Positions 8,807 to 18,250 of a DNA stretch of 38,138 bases are shown in pieces. This DNA comes from CANJJB01 sp964449295. Its GTDB lineage: Bacteria; Chlamydiota; Chlamydiia; Chlamydiales; Rhabdochlamydiaceae. The notes under the pieces were generated by a model, which was given only the letters and a program-made list of their open reading frames with translations, did not search any database and was not told where the DNA came from. The stretch covers positions 1-38,138 of the forward strand of contig CAYUZN010000003.1 of the NCBI GenBank assembly GCA_964449295.1. The letters run 5' to 3'. A program made the position numbers and the translations under genes. The first letter of the stretch is position 1. Each line of letters opens with the position of its first letter.

Positions 8807-9232
8807 ATGGATTCATTACCTCAACTACAAACAGTATCTCTTAGAGACATTTTCTCAGATCCACTTTCTCAACAAATAATGGAGAACCCTGTCACTGATC
8901 CTTGCGGTCACACATTCGATAAAGACTCTATCTGGGTTTGGCTAGGGAAAAAATCTATATGTCCTATTTCTCATCAACATTTGACATCTATTCAACTAGT
9001 TGCAGCTCCTATTATAAAAGACGCTCTCTCTATAATTTCGGATGTTAACAAAAAACACTTATCTCCTAAGGTTACCATTGACTATTTCCCAGAAAAAGAC
9101 CGAGTTATATTAAGACAAGCTATGGAGATCTTACTTAAGCAAAGAGAGAAAGATACAGAAGAGGGTTTATCTTATAAAGTTGTGTTGTCTGTAGAATTTC
9201 AGAGAGCATTAAAGATTTACTTAGCTTTATAA
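8807..9232 (+). CDS. U-box domain protein, putative E3 ubiquitin ligase effector
   Basis: A 141-residue protein whose residues ~14-80 form a U-box, the Zn-free RING-like fold that binds ubiquitin-conjugating E2 enzymes. Seen: DPLSQQIMENPVTDPCGHTF, then the I-W-x-W-L helix and SICPISHQHL, which follow the family pattern (I/L..PVT.PCGHTF....I..WL....CP). The fold is eukaryotic; bacteria have no ubiquitin system, so in an intracellular bacterium it most likely acts in the host cell after secretion. The remaining ~60 residues are a helical tail without a recognised substrate-binding domain. AGGAG (8794-8798) lies 8 nt before the ATG. A secretion signal cannot be seen. Confidence 0.85.
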   Translation: MDSLPQLQTVSLRDIFSDPLSQQIMENPVTDPCGHTFDKDSIWVWLGKKSICPISHQHLTSIQLVAAPIIKDALSIISDVNKKHLSPKVTIDYFPEKDRVILRQAMEILLKQREKDTEEGLSYKVVLSVEFQRALKIYLAL

Positions 9233-9308
9233 GAAGAAGTTATTAGATAACACTTGGAGCAAAATCTTAGTCTCTCATAAGATGTTTATATAATATTGGG
9301 AGTTTACT

Positions 9309-10346
9309 ATGCACTTCACACGCGAGTCTGTTTTTGTGGGAGCTATTCGTTCATTTTGCTCTTCGTTTGCTATTATCTTAGGCTTAGCTTTAGGAACGGT
9401 GGTCGTTCTTATCGGCTCGATGATGCTGACAGGCCCTCAATATCTTCCTCCTCAATCAGAAATCGTGATTCGTCCTGATGCCGAAGGAAATCGCTCACTA
9501 CTTCCTGGACATGCTCCTGTCATTTTGTGTCTTAATTTCAGAGGGACAATTGGGATGGGAGATCTGACGGCTGAAAAAACCAGGAACATTCTTCTCGATT
9601 CTCAAGAAGATATGTTGAAAGGAAAGAGGGTAAAAGGTGTTCTTCTCTACATCGATTCACCGGGAGGGCTTGCCTCTGAGGCAGATGCTATCTATAGAGC
9701 TCTTATCGACTATAAAGCTAAATACAAAGTGCCTATTTATACCTTTGTCGAGGGGATGTGTGCCTCAGGGGGTATGTATATCGCAGCTGCGAGCGATAAA
9801 ATTTATGCGACGCCTGCGAGTGTTATCGGGTCAATTGGCGTGCGTTTAGGGCCCACTTTTAATGTTACTGATGCCATGACAAAGATAGGTGTCTCTGCAC
9901 TCACTCTGACAGCTGGGAAAGACAAAGATGAATTAAATCCTTTCCGCCCTTGGAAACCTGATGAAGCTGCCTCTATACAAGCTATAGTGTCTGCTCTCTA
10001 TGATCAATTTGTGACAATTGTCACACAAGCAAGGCCTCATCTTAACAAAGAGAAATTGATCGAAGATTATGGAGCCCATGTCTTTATGGCACAGCAAGCT
10101 GAAGTCTTTGGATACGTTGATGATGCTCATGGCAGTTATGATAAAACTCTTATGGCACTCACGCAAGCAGCAGGTATTGCAGAGCAAGCACCTTATCAAG
10201 TTATCGAGCTTTCTCCTTCACAACCATTCCTCTCTGGCCTAGCTCAATCAGTCTTTAAGTCAGGGGAAATTGTGCATAAGCTTGATCTTCCTTATCAGTT
10301 TAGTCCTGAGCTATCAGGCAAGCTGCTCTATCTTTATCAGCCATGA
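9309..10346 (+). CDS. sppA: Signal peptide peptidase SppA/SohB-type, S49 serine protease
   Basis: Membrane-anchored S49 peptidase, 345 aa, that cleaves signal peptides or small membrane proteins. Seen: an N-terminal membrane helix at residues ~18-41, the IDSPGG oxyanion-region motif (115-120), catalytic serine S153 in CASGGMY and the general-base lysine K204 in TAGKDKDE, which together form the single-domain Ser/Lys dyad. GGGAG (9298-9302) lies 6 nt before the ATG. The stop overlaps the polA start by four bases (ATGA). In Chlamydia the same gene, called sohB, also precedes polA-coaE-rho, so this is a conserved operon. Confidence 0.93.
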   Translation: MHFTRESVFVGAIRSFCSSFAIILGLALGTVVVLIGSMMLTGPQYLPPQSEIVIRPDAEGNRSLLPGHAPVILCLNFRGTIGMGDLTAEKTRNILLDSQEDMLKGKRVKGVLLYIDSPGGLASEADAIYRALIDYKAKYKVPIYTFVEGMCASGGMYIAAASDKIYATPASVIGSIGVRLGPTFNVTDAMTKIGVSALTLTAGKDKDELNPFRPWKPDEAASIQAIVSALYDQFVTIVTQARPHLNKEKLIEDYGAHVFMAQQAEVFGYVDDAHGSYDKTLMALTQAAGIAEQAPYQVIELSPSQPFLSGLAQSVFKSGEIVHKLDLPYQFSPELSGKLLYLYQP

Positions 10347-13009
10347 AGACCTTATATCTGGTTGATGCGGTCAATTTTCTCTTTCGATCTTATTATGCGA
10401 TTGGACCTATGACAAATGCTCAAGGAGCCTCTACAAATGCTCTTTTTGGGTTTATTCGCTCTATTTACAAAATTATCGCTGATTTTTCTCCTGACTATTT
10501 AGTGGCTGTATTCGACGGTCCTGATAATAAAAAAACACGCACCGATCTGTATGCAGATTACAAAAGCCACCGCAAAGAAATGCCTGCAGATCTTGTGCCA
10601 CAATTGACTCAAGCGATTGAATGGTGCGAACTTGCAGGGATCTCATCTCTTTCAATACCTGGTGTTGAGGCTGATGACACACTAGGAAGCATTGCTGTAT
10701 GGGCAGAAAAACAAAAAATCAAAACCTACATCTGCAGTAGCGATAAAGATTTATGCCAACTTGTCAGCGATAATATTTTCCTTATCCATCCTCATAAAGA
10801 TAATGCTTTAATCGATAGACGTGCCGTTGAAGAGTTATATGGTATCAAACCTGAACAAATGGTTGATTATTTGGCAATCACGGGTGATGCGTCTGATAAT
10901 ATCCCGGGCCTTGAAGGATTTGGACCAAAAACAGCTTCCAGCTTACTTCAGAAATTTGGCACCCTAGATTATATTTTAGATCATCCTGAACAAGTTCCCG
11001 GTGAAAAAAAACAAGAGACCCTAAAAAACGGGAAAGAGATTGCTCTCTTAAGTAGACAACTTGCTACCATTAGCCCCGATGTCGACTTTCCTAAAGAGGA
11101 AATTTTCTTTCATTTGAAAGAACCTGATATCGAAAAATTGACGATTTTTTATCAAGAGATGCGCTTTCTATCTCTCTTAAAAGAATTAGACACTCTTGCT
11201 CCCTCTAAGAAACATAATCAAGAAGAAATTCTATCTTACACACTTGTGAATGATACGCAAACCCTCGATCAGATGTATCAATCTTTATTAAAAGCCTCCG
11301 ACATAGGGTTTGATACTGAAACAACCAGTCTTGAGCCCATGAACGCTGAATTAGTCGGTATCGGATTTTCTATAGACTCACAAAAAGCCTGGTATCTTCC
11401 TCTTAATGGCGCTATATCAAAAAAAATTATCCTCGAAACTCTTGCCTCTTTATTTAGCAATCCCGACTTAAGCTTCTACGGGCATAATGTGAAATACGAC
11501 TTGCACGTCTTAAGCAACCAACATCTGCCACTACCCTACATCAACTTCGATACAATGCTGGCTTCTTATTTGTTAAATCCTCACAACTCTAAACATAATC
11601 TTGATGTACTTTCTTTAGAAAAATTACACAAAGTGAAAATTCCTATCTCCGATCTTTTAGGCAAAGGAAAATCTGAAATCTCCATGAGTGATGTTCCTTT
11701 GGAAAAAGTGTGCGTTTATTGCTGTGAAGATGTCGATTGTACCGTACGCCTTAAGCAACTCTTTGAAAAACAGCTAAAAGAAAAAGATGTTATGTCTGTT
11801 TTTTCAGACATAGAAATCCCTTTAATTCCTATTCTTCTCTCGATGGAACGAAGAGGCATTTTTATCGATTTAAGCATTTTAACAAAAATGTCTCATGACC
11901 TATCTACTGAGATAAAGAATCTAGAAAGAACTATATTCCAAATGGCAGGTGAAGACTTTAACTTGAATTCACCCAAACAACTCAGTCATGTTCTGTTTGA
12001 AAAAATGAACATCAAGCCTCCTAAAAAAACAAAAACAGGTTATTCAACAAGTGCAGATGTTTTAGAAGAACTCACAGAAGATCATCCTATTATTAAAGAG
12101 ATTTTGGCTTACAGAATAGCTGAAAAATTAAGATCGACCTATGTCGATTCTCTTCCTCATACGGTCAATGCAAAAACAAAACGGATTCACTGCACATTCA
12201 CGCAATCGGTAGCTGCCACAGGAAGACTTGCCTGCCAAGATCCCAATTTACAAAATATTCCCATTCGCTCTTCTTTAGGACAGAAACTTAGGCAGGCCAT
12301 TCAACCTCAAGAGTCTGGTTGGAGTTTTCTCTCTGCTGACTATTCACAAATTGAACTACGCATTTTGGCTCACCTCTCAGATGATCCTGCTCTTCTCAAA
12401 GCTTTTCAAGACGATGAAGATGTGCATGCCTACACAGCCTCTTTAGTCTTTGATGTCCCTCTCAAAGAGGTCTCTCCTGAAATGCGGCAAAAAGCCAAAG
12501 CCGTCAATTTCGGCATTCTCTATGGACAGCAAGCCTTTGGACTCTCGCAAGGTCTTGGCATCCCTTATAAGGAAGCTGCCAGCTTCATTGAGACCTATTT
12601 TAAACGGTACAAAAAAGTTAAAGAATTTATTGAGTTTTGCAAAGAAAGCACTCATAAAACAGGTGTTGCTGTCACAATCACAGGAAGAACACGCCCTATT
12701 CCTGATATCGACAGCAAAAACCCTATGATACGGGCTGCTGCCGAAAGGCTCGCCGTCAATACTCCTCTACAAGGAACGGCTGCCGATCTCATTAAAATAG
12801 CCATGATTCACATAGACTCTTATCTGCAAGCCAATAGACACATGGGGTATATGCTACTTCAAATCCATGATGAACTTTTATTTGAATCACCAGATAACGA
12901 AATTTCTAAGCTCTCCTCTCAGGTTAAATCCTCTATGGAAAATGTCATTAAATTAAAAATTCCCCTTCAAGTTCATATTTCAATTGGAAAAAATTGGGGA
13001 GAGTGTTAA
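10343..13009 (+). CDS. polA: DNA polymerase I
   Basis: Repair and Okazaki-fragment polymerase, 888 aa, with three domains. The 5' nuclease domain occupies ~1-290 (VAVFDGP, GVEADD, SSDKD, GDASDNIPG). The 3'-5' exonuclease domain (~300-480) keeps all five catalytic positions (D324, E326, D386, Y459, D463), so proofreading looks intact rather than decayed. The polymerase domain shows motif A with D666 (DYSQIELR), the O-helix (RQKAKAVNFGILYG) and motif C with D843 (QIHDELL). The ATG overlaps the sppA stop; coaE begins a few bases after the stop. Confidence 0.98.
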   Translation: MKTLYLVDAVNFLFRSYYAIGPMTNAQGASTNALFGFIRSIYKIIADFSPDYLVAVFDGPDNKKTRTDLYADYKSHRKEMPADLVPQLTQAIEWCELAGISSLSIPGVEADDTLGSIAVWAEKQKIKTYICSSDKDLCQLVSDNIFLIHPHKDNALIDRRAVEELYGIKPEQMVDYLAITGDASDNIPGLEGFGPKTASSLLQKFGTLDYILDHPEQVPGEKKQETLKNGKEIALLSRQLATISPDVDFPKEEIFFHLKEPDIEKLTIFYQEMRFLSLLKELDTLAPSKKHNQEEILSYTLVNDTQTLDQMYQSLLKASDIGFDTETTSLEPMNAELVGIGFSIDSQKAWYLPLNGAISKKIILETLASLFSNPDLSFYGHNVKYDLHVLSNQHLPLPYINFDTMLASYLLNPHNSKHNLDVLSLEKLHKVKIPISDLLGKGKSEISMSDVPLEKVCVYCCEDVDCTVRLKQLFEKQLKEKDVMSVFSDIEIPLIPILLSMERRGIFIDLSILTKMSHDLSTEIKNLERTIFQMAGEDFNLNSPKQLSHVLFEKMNIKPPKKTKTGYSTSADVLEELTEDHPIIKEILAYRIAEKLRSTYVDSLPHTVNAKTKRIHCTFTQSVAATGRLACQDPNLQNIPIRSSLGQKLRQAIQPQESGWSFLSADYSQIELRILAHLSDDPALLKAFQDDEDVHAYTASLVFDVPLKEVSPEMRQKAKAVNFGILYGQQAFGLSQGLGIPYKEAASFIETYFKRYKKVKEFIEFCKESTHKTGVAVTITGRTRPIPDIDSKNPMIRAAAERLAVNTPLQGTAADLIKIAMIHIDSYLQANRHMGYMLLQIHDELLFESPDNEISKLSSQVKSSMENVIKLKIPLQVHISIGKNWGEC

Positions 13010-13011
13010 CG

Positions 13012-13617
13012 TTGAAGAAAATTGCCGTAACAGGCGGACTCTCCTCAGGGAAGTCGACTGTGTGTCTCTTTTTAAAAGAGCTCGGGGCTTATGTTGTCAG
13101 TGCCGATGCTATTATCCATCAGTTGTTATCTTCTGATGTGTCAGTCAAAGAAAAAGTGGTCCAGTTGTTAGGATCAGATATTTTGACTGAAAACCAGATC
13201 GATCGAAAAAAAATTGCTAAAACTGTCTTTTCCGATCCAATTAAATTAAAAGAACTGGAGAAAATTTTACACCCACCGGCTTTCAAGGAAATTGTCCAGC
13301 AGTATGAACAGGTAAAAAACAACCCTTCTTATATTTTTTTTGTAGCAGAAATACCGCTTCTTTATGAAACGGGAATGGAAAAGTTATTTGATAAGGTGAT
13401 AGTTATTAGCACAGATAAGAGTGTGGCTCTTTCTAGATATTTGAAAACCACAGACCTATTAGAAAAAGATTTTAACATAAGAATGAGTTATCAACAAAAC
13501 CCTTCACAAAAAGAAACAAAAGCAGATTTTGTTATCGTCAACAACGGAGATCTCGCAGCTTTGAAAACAAATGTTGCGTCTATCGTCCATCAATTAAAGG
13601 AGCATTTTTCCGAATGA
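13012..13617 (+). CDS. coaE: Dephospho-CoA kinase
   Basis: Last enzyme of coenzyme A synthesis, phosphorylating the ribose 3'-OH of dephospho-CoA with ATP; about 201 aa. Seen: the P-loop GGLSSGKST near the N-terminus, the DAIIHQL substrate region and the AEIPLLYETGM segment of the family. I choose TTG at 13012 because a GGGGAGAG sequence (12996-13003) sits 8 nt upstream and the protein then begins MKKIAVTGG, the usual family start; a TTG at 12994 would extend it six residues into polA. The stop overlaps the rho start by four bases (ATGA). Confidence 0.93.
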   Translation: MKKIAVTGGLSSGKSTVCLFLKELGAYVVSADAIIHQLLSSDVSVKEKVVQLLGSDILTENQIDRKKIAKTVFSDPIKLKELEKILHPPAFKEIVQQYEQVKNNPSYIFFVAEIPLLYETGMEKLFDKVIVISTDKSVALSRYLKTTDLLEKDFNIRMSYQQNPSQKETKADFVIVNNGDLAALKTNVASIVHQLKEHFSE

Positions 13618-14966
13618 AACCAGAAGACAATCATAATTCCGTCTCAGATCCTTCCAATGAAGTTGAATTAAAACAACCTCTACCTCCAGAACAGCAAGCA
13701 GCACCAGCAGAAATCACTAAAATTGCTGATTTGCAAAGAATGGATATCGATGCCCTTAATCAATATGCTCGCAATATGGGCCTTCGCCATCTCGGAGCGC
13801 TGACTAGATCGCAGATGGTTTTTGAGATCGTCAAAGCCAAATCAGAAAGACACAATGAGATCCTAGTAGGAGAAGGTGTTTTAGAAATTCTTCCCGATGG
13901 TTTTGGATTTTTAAGATCCCCCAACTATAACTATTTATCATCTGCTGAAGACATTTATGTCTCGCCTGCTCAAATTCGCAGATTTGATCTGAAAAAAGGA
14001 GATACTGTCTATGGAACGCTAAGAGCGCCTAAAGACAAAGAAAAATATTTTGCCCTTTTGAAGGTTGATAAAATCAATAATGAACCTCCTGAGGCTGCCA
14101 AAGATCGCATTCTCTTTGAAAACTTAACTCCTCTTCACCCTAATGTTCGTCTAGTGATGGAAACAACCAAAGATAAACTCATCACCAGGGTTTTGGATCT
14201 TGCAGCCCCTATTGGGAAAGGGCAACGAGGACTCATCGTTGCGCCCCCAAGAACAGGAAAGACAGTCATCCTTCAAAGTATCGCCAATGCGATTGCGACA
14301 AACAATCCAGAAATTTTTCTGATCGTTCTTCTCATCGATGAGCGCCCTGAAGAAGTAACTGACATGGTGAGAAGCGTTAAGGGAGAAGTTGTCTCTTCAA
14401 CATTTGATGAGCCACCAGAAAGACACGTTCAAGTAGCTGAAATGGCCATTGAAAAAGCACGGCGTCTCGTTGAGTACCGCCATGATGTCGTGATTCTTCT
14501 TGATTCACTCACAAGACTTGCTAGAGCCTACAACACCGTGCAACCACACTCTGGAAAAATCCTCAGCGGTGGTGTCGATGCTAATGCTCTTCACAAACCA
14601 AAACGATTCTTCGGTGCAGCTAGAAACGTCGAAGAAGGCGGCTCGCTCACGATTATTGCCACAGCTCTTATCGATACAGGCTCTCGTATGGACGAGGTTA
14701 TCTTTGAAGAATTCAAAGGCACAGGCAACATGGAGCTTGTACTCGATCGCAAGCTAGCTGACAGAAGACTATGGCCTGCTGTTGATTTCGGCAAGAGCGG
14801 AACCCGTAAAGAGGAACTTCTCTATCACCCCGAAGAGCTTGAAAAGATCTATCTCCTAAGGCAAACCTTTGCTGATCTCTCGTCTATAGATGCGATGAAC
14901 TTGCTCTCAGGTAGATTGAAAAAGAGCAATAACAACATCGAGTTTCTATTAAGTATGAAAGAATAA
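13614..14966 (+). CDS. rho: Transcription termination factor Rho
   Basis: Hexameric RNA-dependent ATPase/translocase that ends transcription, 450 aa. Seen: an N-terminal acidic/Pro-Gln stretch (1-35), the Rho N-terminal helix-extended-loop (DLQRMDIDALNQYARNMGL), the cold-shock-like RNA-binding domain with GFGFLRSPNYNY, Walker A APPRTGKT, Walker B VVILLDSLTR and the C-terminal Q/R-loop region DLSSIDAMNLL. Last gene of the sppA-polA-coaE-rho group. A hairpin beginning 7 nt after the stop could end the transcript. Confidence 0.98.
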   Translation: MKPEDNHNSVSDPSNEVELKQPLPPEQQAAPAEITKIADLQRMDIDALNQYARNMGLRHLGALTRSQMVFEIVKAKSERHNEILVGEGVLEILPDGFGFLRSPNYNYLSSAEDIYVSPAQIRRFDLKKGDTVYGTLRAPKDKEKYFALLKVDKINNEPPEAAKDRILFENLTPLHPNVRLVMETTKDKLITRVLDLAAPIGKGQRGLIVAPPRTGKTVILQSIANAIATNNPEIFLIVLLIDERPEEVTDMVRSVKGEVVSSTFDEPPERHVQVAEMAIEKARRLVEYRHDVVILLDSLTRLARAYNTVQPHSGKILSGGVDANALHKPKRFFGAARNVEEGGSLTIIATALIDTGSRMDEVIFEEFKGTGNMELVLDRKLADRRLWPAVDFGKSGTRKEELLYHPEELEKIYLLRQTFADLSSIDAMNLLSGRLKKSNNNIEFLLSMKE

Positions 14967-14972
14967 CAAATG

Positions 14973-14991
14973 AGGCGGATACATTCCGCCT
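14973..14991 (+). terminator. Hairpin after rho
   Basis: AGGCGGA (14973-14979) pairs with TCCGCCT (14985-14991) around a 5-nt loop, seven nucleotides after the rho stop. No clean T-run follows; instead the right arm is repeated several times in the decamer array, so the left arm could pair with any copy. Confidence 0.5.
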
Positions 14992-15040
14992 TATTCCGCC
15001 TTATTCCGCCTTATTCCGCCTTATTCCGCCTTATTCCGCC
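14981..15040. repeat. Decamer tandem repeat, TTATTCCGCC
   Basis: Five perfect copies of the 10-mer TTATTCCGCC (14991-15040), preceded by one variant copy (ACATTCCGCC). The last copy encodes the C-terminal end and stop of the minus-strand AlbA_2 gene. The repeat unit contains the right arm of the rho hairpin, so the array looks like slippage expansion of half of a terminator. Confidence 0.95.
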
Positions 15041-16467
15041 TTATTCTCTTTCTTTAAAAACCATCTAGCTCCTCTCCCATGACCTAACACATCAATAAGT
15101 CCTAATCGCTTAAGGTGTTGAAAATCATCTCTTAACGTACGATCTGCTGGCGGGCTTAGTAATCTAGATTTAATCTTTGTAAAAGTAGCTCCCCTACTGA
15201 GAGAGTCGGATAATGACTGCAAAATGTGACGCTGACGATCTGAAAGACCATGTGATATACGATGTGGAGCGATGTACCCACTTGGCAAGAAACGCACAAC
15301 AAATGAACCTGCCTGCTCAAAAAATTCTGGCTCTGGGTGACCTGCTTTAACACAAAGTGAAACTATTTGCTGAGTCCCTCGTCCCCATTTTTCAATCAAC
15401 CCTTTAATATAAAAAATATTGGCAATGAGAGGATTCCTTTGATGTGAAACATGATCTTTTTTCAAGTCTGTCGGAGTGAGTCCAAATGGCAAAACGCCAT
15501 CATTCCAGATCTCCAAACGATCATCAAAAATGGCAACACTCACACTTCCACCTGGAGATGTATAGGTACGATGGCAAAAAGCATTCACTAAGGCTTCTCT
15601 TAACGCCTCTAAAGGAAATAGTGGTTCTTCTTGCCTCTCTAAAAATTCTGGCATGATTTTTCCTGCCATAGGCAAATGCCTTCTTAAAAACATCATAGCC
15701 TCTTCTAACAATTCAAATGCATGACCAAATAATTGATTCTGGTCGATAAATTCTGCCTTATCTATACCACTGAACCTGGCTAGTCTTAACTGACATTGCG
15801 CAAAATTAGGAAGAATTTTTTTTCCAAACAAAACAACAGCCGCATTGAGCAAACGGCCATCTTTTTTTAAATTAAACTTATCAAGAATAGCAGAAATAGT
15901 CTCTCCTTGGTGGGCAGGTAATCTCCCATTTTCCTCCCCCGCTCGAACAACGCGTCTAATTTCTTCTGTATCCAAATCATCAATATCATACTGATCAACT
16001 ATTTCTGTCTCCCACCGATGATTATTATGATTGCGTTCCAAAAGCAATCTTTGGTAAATTGATTGTGGCATTTGAGATGTTGTTGATCCTATTCTTTGGT
16101 AGGAGCGACCATTAAAAATATAAGGAACATCAGATCTTCTTGAACACGCTCTTAGAATAAGCAGCGCTCTCCCATTTTCCAGGTCTATTTGTTCCATTTT
16201 AATTTCTGCTGGTGGTTCAAATCTTTTGATCATGTCAGCAACTTCTCTAAGAGTATTATCAGAAACAGCTTGCCCAATGATTTTTTTATCCGATGATACC
16301 CCAATAACAACTGTTCCTCCATTACCATTCAAGAAACCACATAACGTTTCTCCTGTGCTAGAAAGTGAGGCTGTTGATTTTTTGAATTCTACAGTTTCAG
16401 ATTCCCCTTGCTGGATCATCTCTTCAAGATGTTCTAAATTAGTTAGACTCTGTAAGCTGCTAAACAT
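15031..16467 (-). CDS. AlbA_2 (Schlafen-type) putative transcriptional regulator/ATP-binding protein
   Basis: A 478-residue protein of the COG2865 type. Seen: the N-terminal AlbA_2/divergent AAA-4 domain (~15-130; ETVEFKKS, FLNGNGGTVVIGV), a middle and C-terminal GHKL-like ATPase region (~270-385; EALVNAFCHR, LEIWNDGVLP, NPLIANIFY, EKWGRGTQ) and a C-terminal winged helix (~405-475). Such proteins are common accessory genes in bacteria and have been proposed as regulators; the target is unknown. No Shine-Dalgarno is seen before the ATG. It sits alone between core genes and its last codons lie in a decamer repeat, both hinting at later insertion. Confidence 0.85.
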   Translation of the reverse strand: MFSSLQSLTNLEHLEEMIQQGESETVEFKKSTASLSSTGETLCGFLNGNGGTVVIGVSSDKKIIGQAVSDNTLREVADMIKRFEPPAEIKMEQIDLENGRALLILRACSRRSDVPYIFNGRSYQRIGSTTSQMPQSIYQRLLLERNHNNHRWETEIVDQYDIDDLDTEEIRRVVRAGEENGRLPAHQGETISAILDKFNLKKDGRLLNAAVVLFGKKILPNFAQCQLRLARFSGIDKAEFIDQNQLFGHAFELLEEAMMFLRRHLPMAGKIMPEFLERQEEPLFPLEALREALVNAFCHRTYTSPGGSVSVAIFDDRLEIWNDGVLPFGLTPTDLKKDHVSHQRNPLIANIFYIKGLIEKWGRGTQQIVSLCVKAGHPEPEFFEQAGSFVVRFLPSGYIAPHRISHGLSDRQRHILQSLSDSLSRGATFTKIKSRLLSPPADRTLRDDFQHLKRLGLIDVLGHGRGARWFLKKENKAE

Positions 16468-16606
16468 TTTTAACTACCAAAAATTAATATAATCTCATCT
16501 TTGTTCAAAAAAAGCGATGACAAAACTCAAGGCCAATTTTTAATTTATGAAACATCTTGCACAAAAACCATAGATAAAAGAGAGTAGAAAGCAGGATTTA
16601 TAACAC

Positions 16607-18211
16607 ATGTCAAAAATAGTCAAAATTTGTCTTAGCTTTTCTTTGCTTCTTATGGTGTGTTTTGCATCATGCCATAAGCAAGCACCACCTACTCTAAAAC
16701 CAAAAATCTTGCACATGAATATCCATCAAGAACCGGCAACGATGGATCCTCGTAAAGGCAGTGATTGGATCAGCAGTGTCATGCATTTTAATCTTTTTGA
16801 AGGATTGATGCGTCTTAATCCTGATGGCTCTTTAACGCCCGCACAAGCCCACTCCGTTGACATCTCTGAAGATCTGCTTGTTTATACATTTCACTTGCGA
16901 GAAACATGTTGGTCTAATGGAAAGCCTGTCACGGCTCAAGATTTTGAGATGAGCTGGAAAAAAATTCTCTCTCCTCATTTCCCTGCACCTAATGCTCATC
17001 TTTTATATCCTATTAAAAACGCAGAGAAAGTAAAAAAAGGGGAGCTGTCTTTTGAAGAGCTCGGCGTTTATTCCCCCAATAATAAAACACTCGTTGTTAC
17101 TTTAGAACATCCCACTCCCTATTTTTTAAATCTCGTCTCTTTTGCCACATTTTTTCCAGTACCTTATAATATTGACTCTCAACTTCCAAATTGGGCTTGC
17201 GATGCTGGTTCTTCTTTTGTCTGTAATGGGCCTTTCGTTTTAGAGCAATGGAAACATCACAATGAAATTGTCTTTCAAAAAAACCCTGTCTATTGGAATA
17301 TACAAGCGATACAGTTGGAGCAAATCCACATAGATATGATCGCCGATGGCAATACGGCTTTACATATGTTCGAAAATGGGAAGCTCGATATCATTGGCCT
17401 TGGAATTTCTCCTATCCCTGCAGATGCTCTGATAAAATATGCCAAACAAGGGCTTCTTCATGTTAACCATTTTCCTGGAACAACCATTGTCTGTTTCAAC
17501 GTTCACAAATTCCCTTTTCATAACCAACATATCCGTAAAGCATTTGCCTATGCTCTTGATCGAGCTGAAATCACTCAAAATATTGTAGGCCCAGAAGGGA
17601 TCACCGCTTATGACATCATTCCTCCTGGATTAAAAAATGATATGTCTGCTTCTTTATTGGAAGATGGCAATGTTCTCTTAGCGCAACAACATTTGGCAGC
17701 AGGTCTTAAAGAACTAAATCTTTCCCTTCAAGATTTTCCAACTATTACTTATAGCTATACACCAACCGGTTCTAATCACGCTCTTGCGCAAGCCCTTCAA
17801 CAACAATTAGAGCAACATTTGGGAATTGCCATTGCACTTGATAAATCCGATTACAAGACTCATTTAGATAAATTGACCTCACGCAACTTTGAATTTGCAC
17901 AATCTTTTTGGGTAGCTCAATACCGCGATCCGATGAATATTCTAGAGCGCTTTAAATATACAACTAACATTAAAAATTATTCTGGCTGGGAAAATCCTAC
18001 TTATATAGAGCTACTAGAAAAAAGCATTCTTGCCTCTACTCCTGAAGAAAGACTTGCTACACTCACACAAGCTGAAGCTCTTCTTGTAGATGAAATGCCT
18101 TTAATCCCGCTCTACCATTGGTCATCTGCTTTCATGGTTCAACCTCATATTTCTGGTTATGAGACATCATCTAATGGTGTCTTCGACTATTCTCATTTAC
18201 AAATTAAATAA
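16607..18211 (+). CDS. oppA: Oligopeptide ABC transporter substrate-binding lipoprotein (OppA-like)
   Basis: Extracytoplasmic peptide-binding protein of the SBP_bac_5 family, 534 aa. Seen: an N-terminal signal with a long hydrophobic core and a likely lipobox cysteine C22 (FASC), the family opening with EPATMDPRKG, LFEGLMRLNPDGSLTPA, and the W-NG-P-V-TA-DF-SW-K block, and a late DEMPLIPLYHW. It is an orphan: no oppBCDF permease or ATPase genes lie next to it, as is common for the several OppA paralogues in chlamydiae. AGGA lies about 10 nt before the ATG. Peptide or other ligand is not known. Confidence 0.93.
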   Translation: MSKIVKICLSFSLLLMVCFASCHKQAPPTLKPKILHMNIHQEPATMDPRKGSDWISSVMHFNLFEGLMRLNPDGSLTPAQAHSVDISEDLLVYTFHLRETCWSNGKPVTAQDFEMSWKKILSPHFPAPNAHLLYPIKNAEKVKKGELSFEELGVYSPNNKTLVVTLEHPTPYFLNLVSFATFFPVPYNIDSQLPNWACDAGSSFVCNGPFVLEQWKHHNEIVFQKNPVYWNIQAIQLEQIHIDMIADGNTALHMFENGKLDIIGLGISPIPADALIKYAKQGLLHVNHFPGTTIVCFNVHKFPFHNQHIRKAFAYALDRAEITQNIVGPEGITAYDIIPPGLKNDMSASLLEDGNVLLAQQHLAAGLKELNLSLQDFPTITYSYTPTGSNHALAQALQQQLEQHLGIAIALDKSDYKTHLDKLTSRNFEFAQSFWVAQYRDPMNILERFKYTTNIKNYSGWENPTYIELLEKSILASTPEERLATLTQAEALLVDEMPLIPLYHWSSAFMVQPHISGYETSSNGVFDYSHLQIK

Positions 18212-18250
18212 TATTTTTTAGAAAACAACGCGCATGCTATATGGTAATTT

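Noticed and set aside
9289..9294. TATAAT as promoter of sppA
   Set aside because: Transcription would start at or inside the GGGAG ribosome site, and the -35 region is poor.
11278..11460. Minus-strand frames inside polA and other core genes
   Set aside because: They overlap well-conserved coding sequence completely and show no ribosome site or recognisable motif.
14981..15040. CRISPR-like array
   Set aside because: The 10-bp units are directly adjacent with no spacers.
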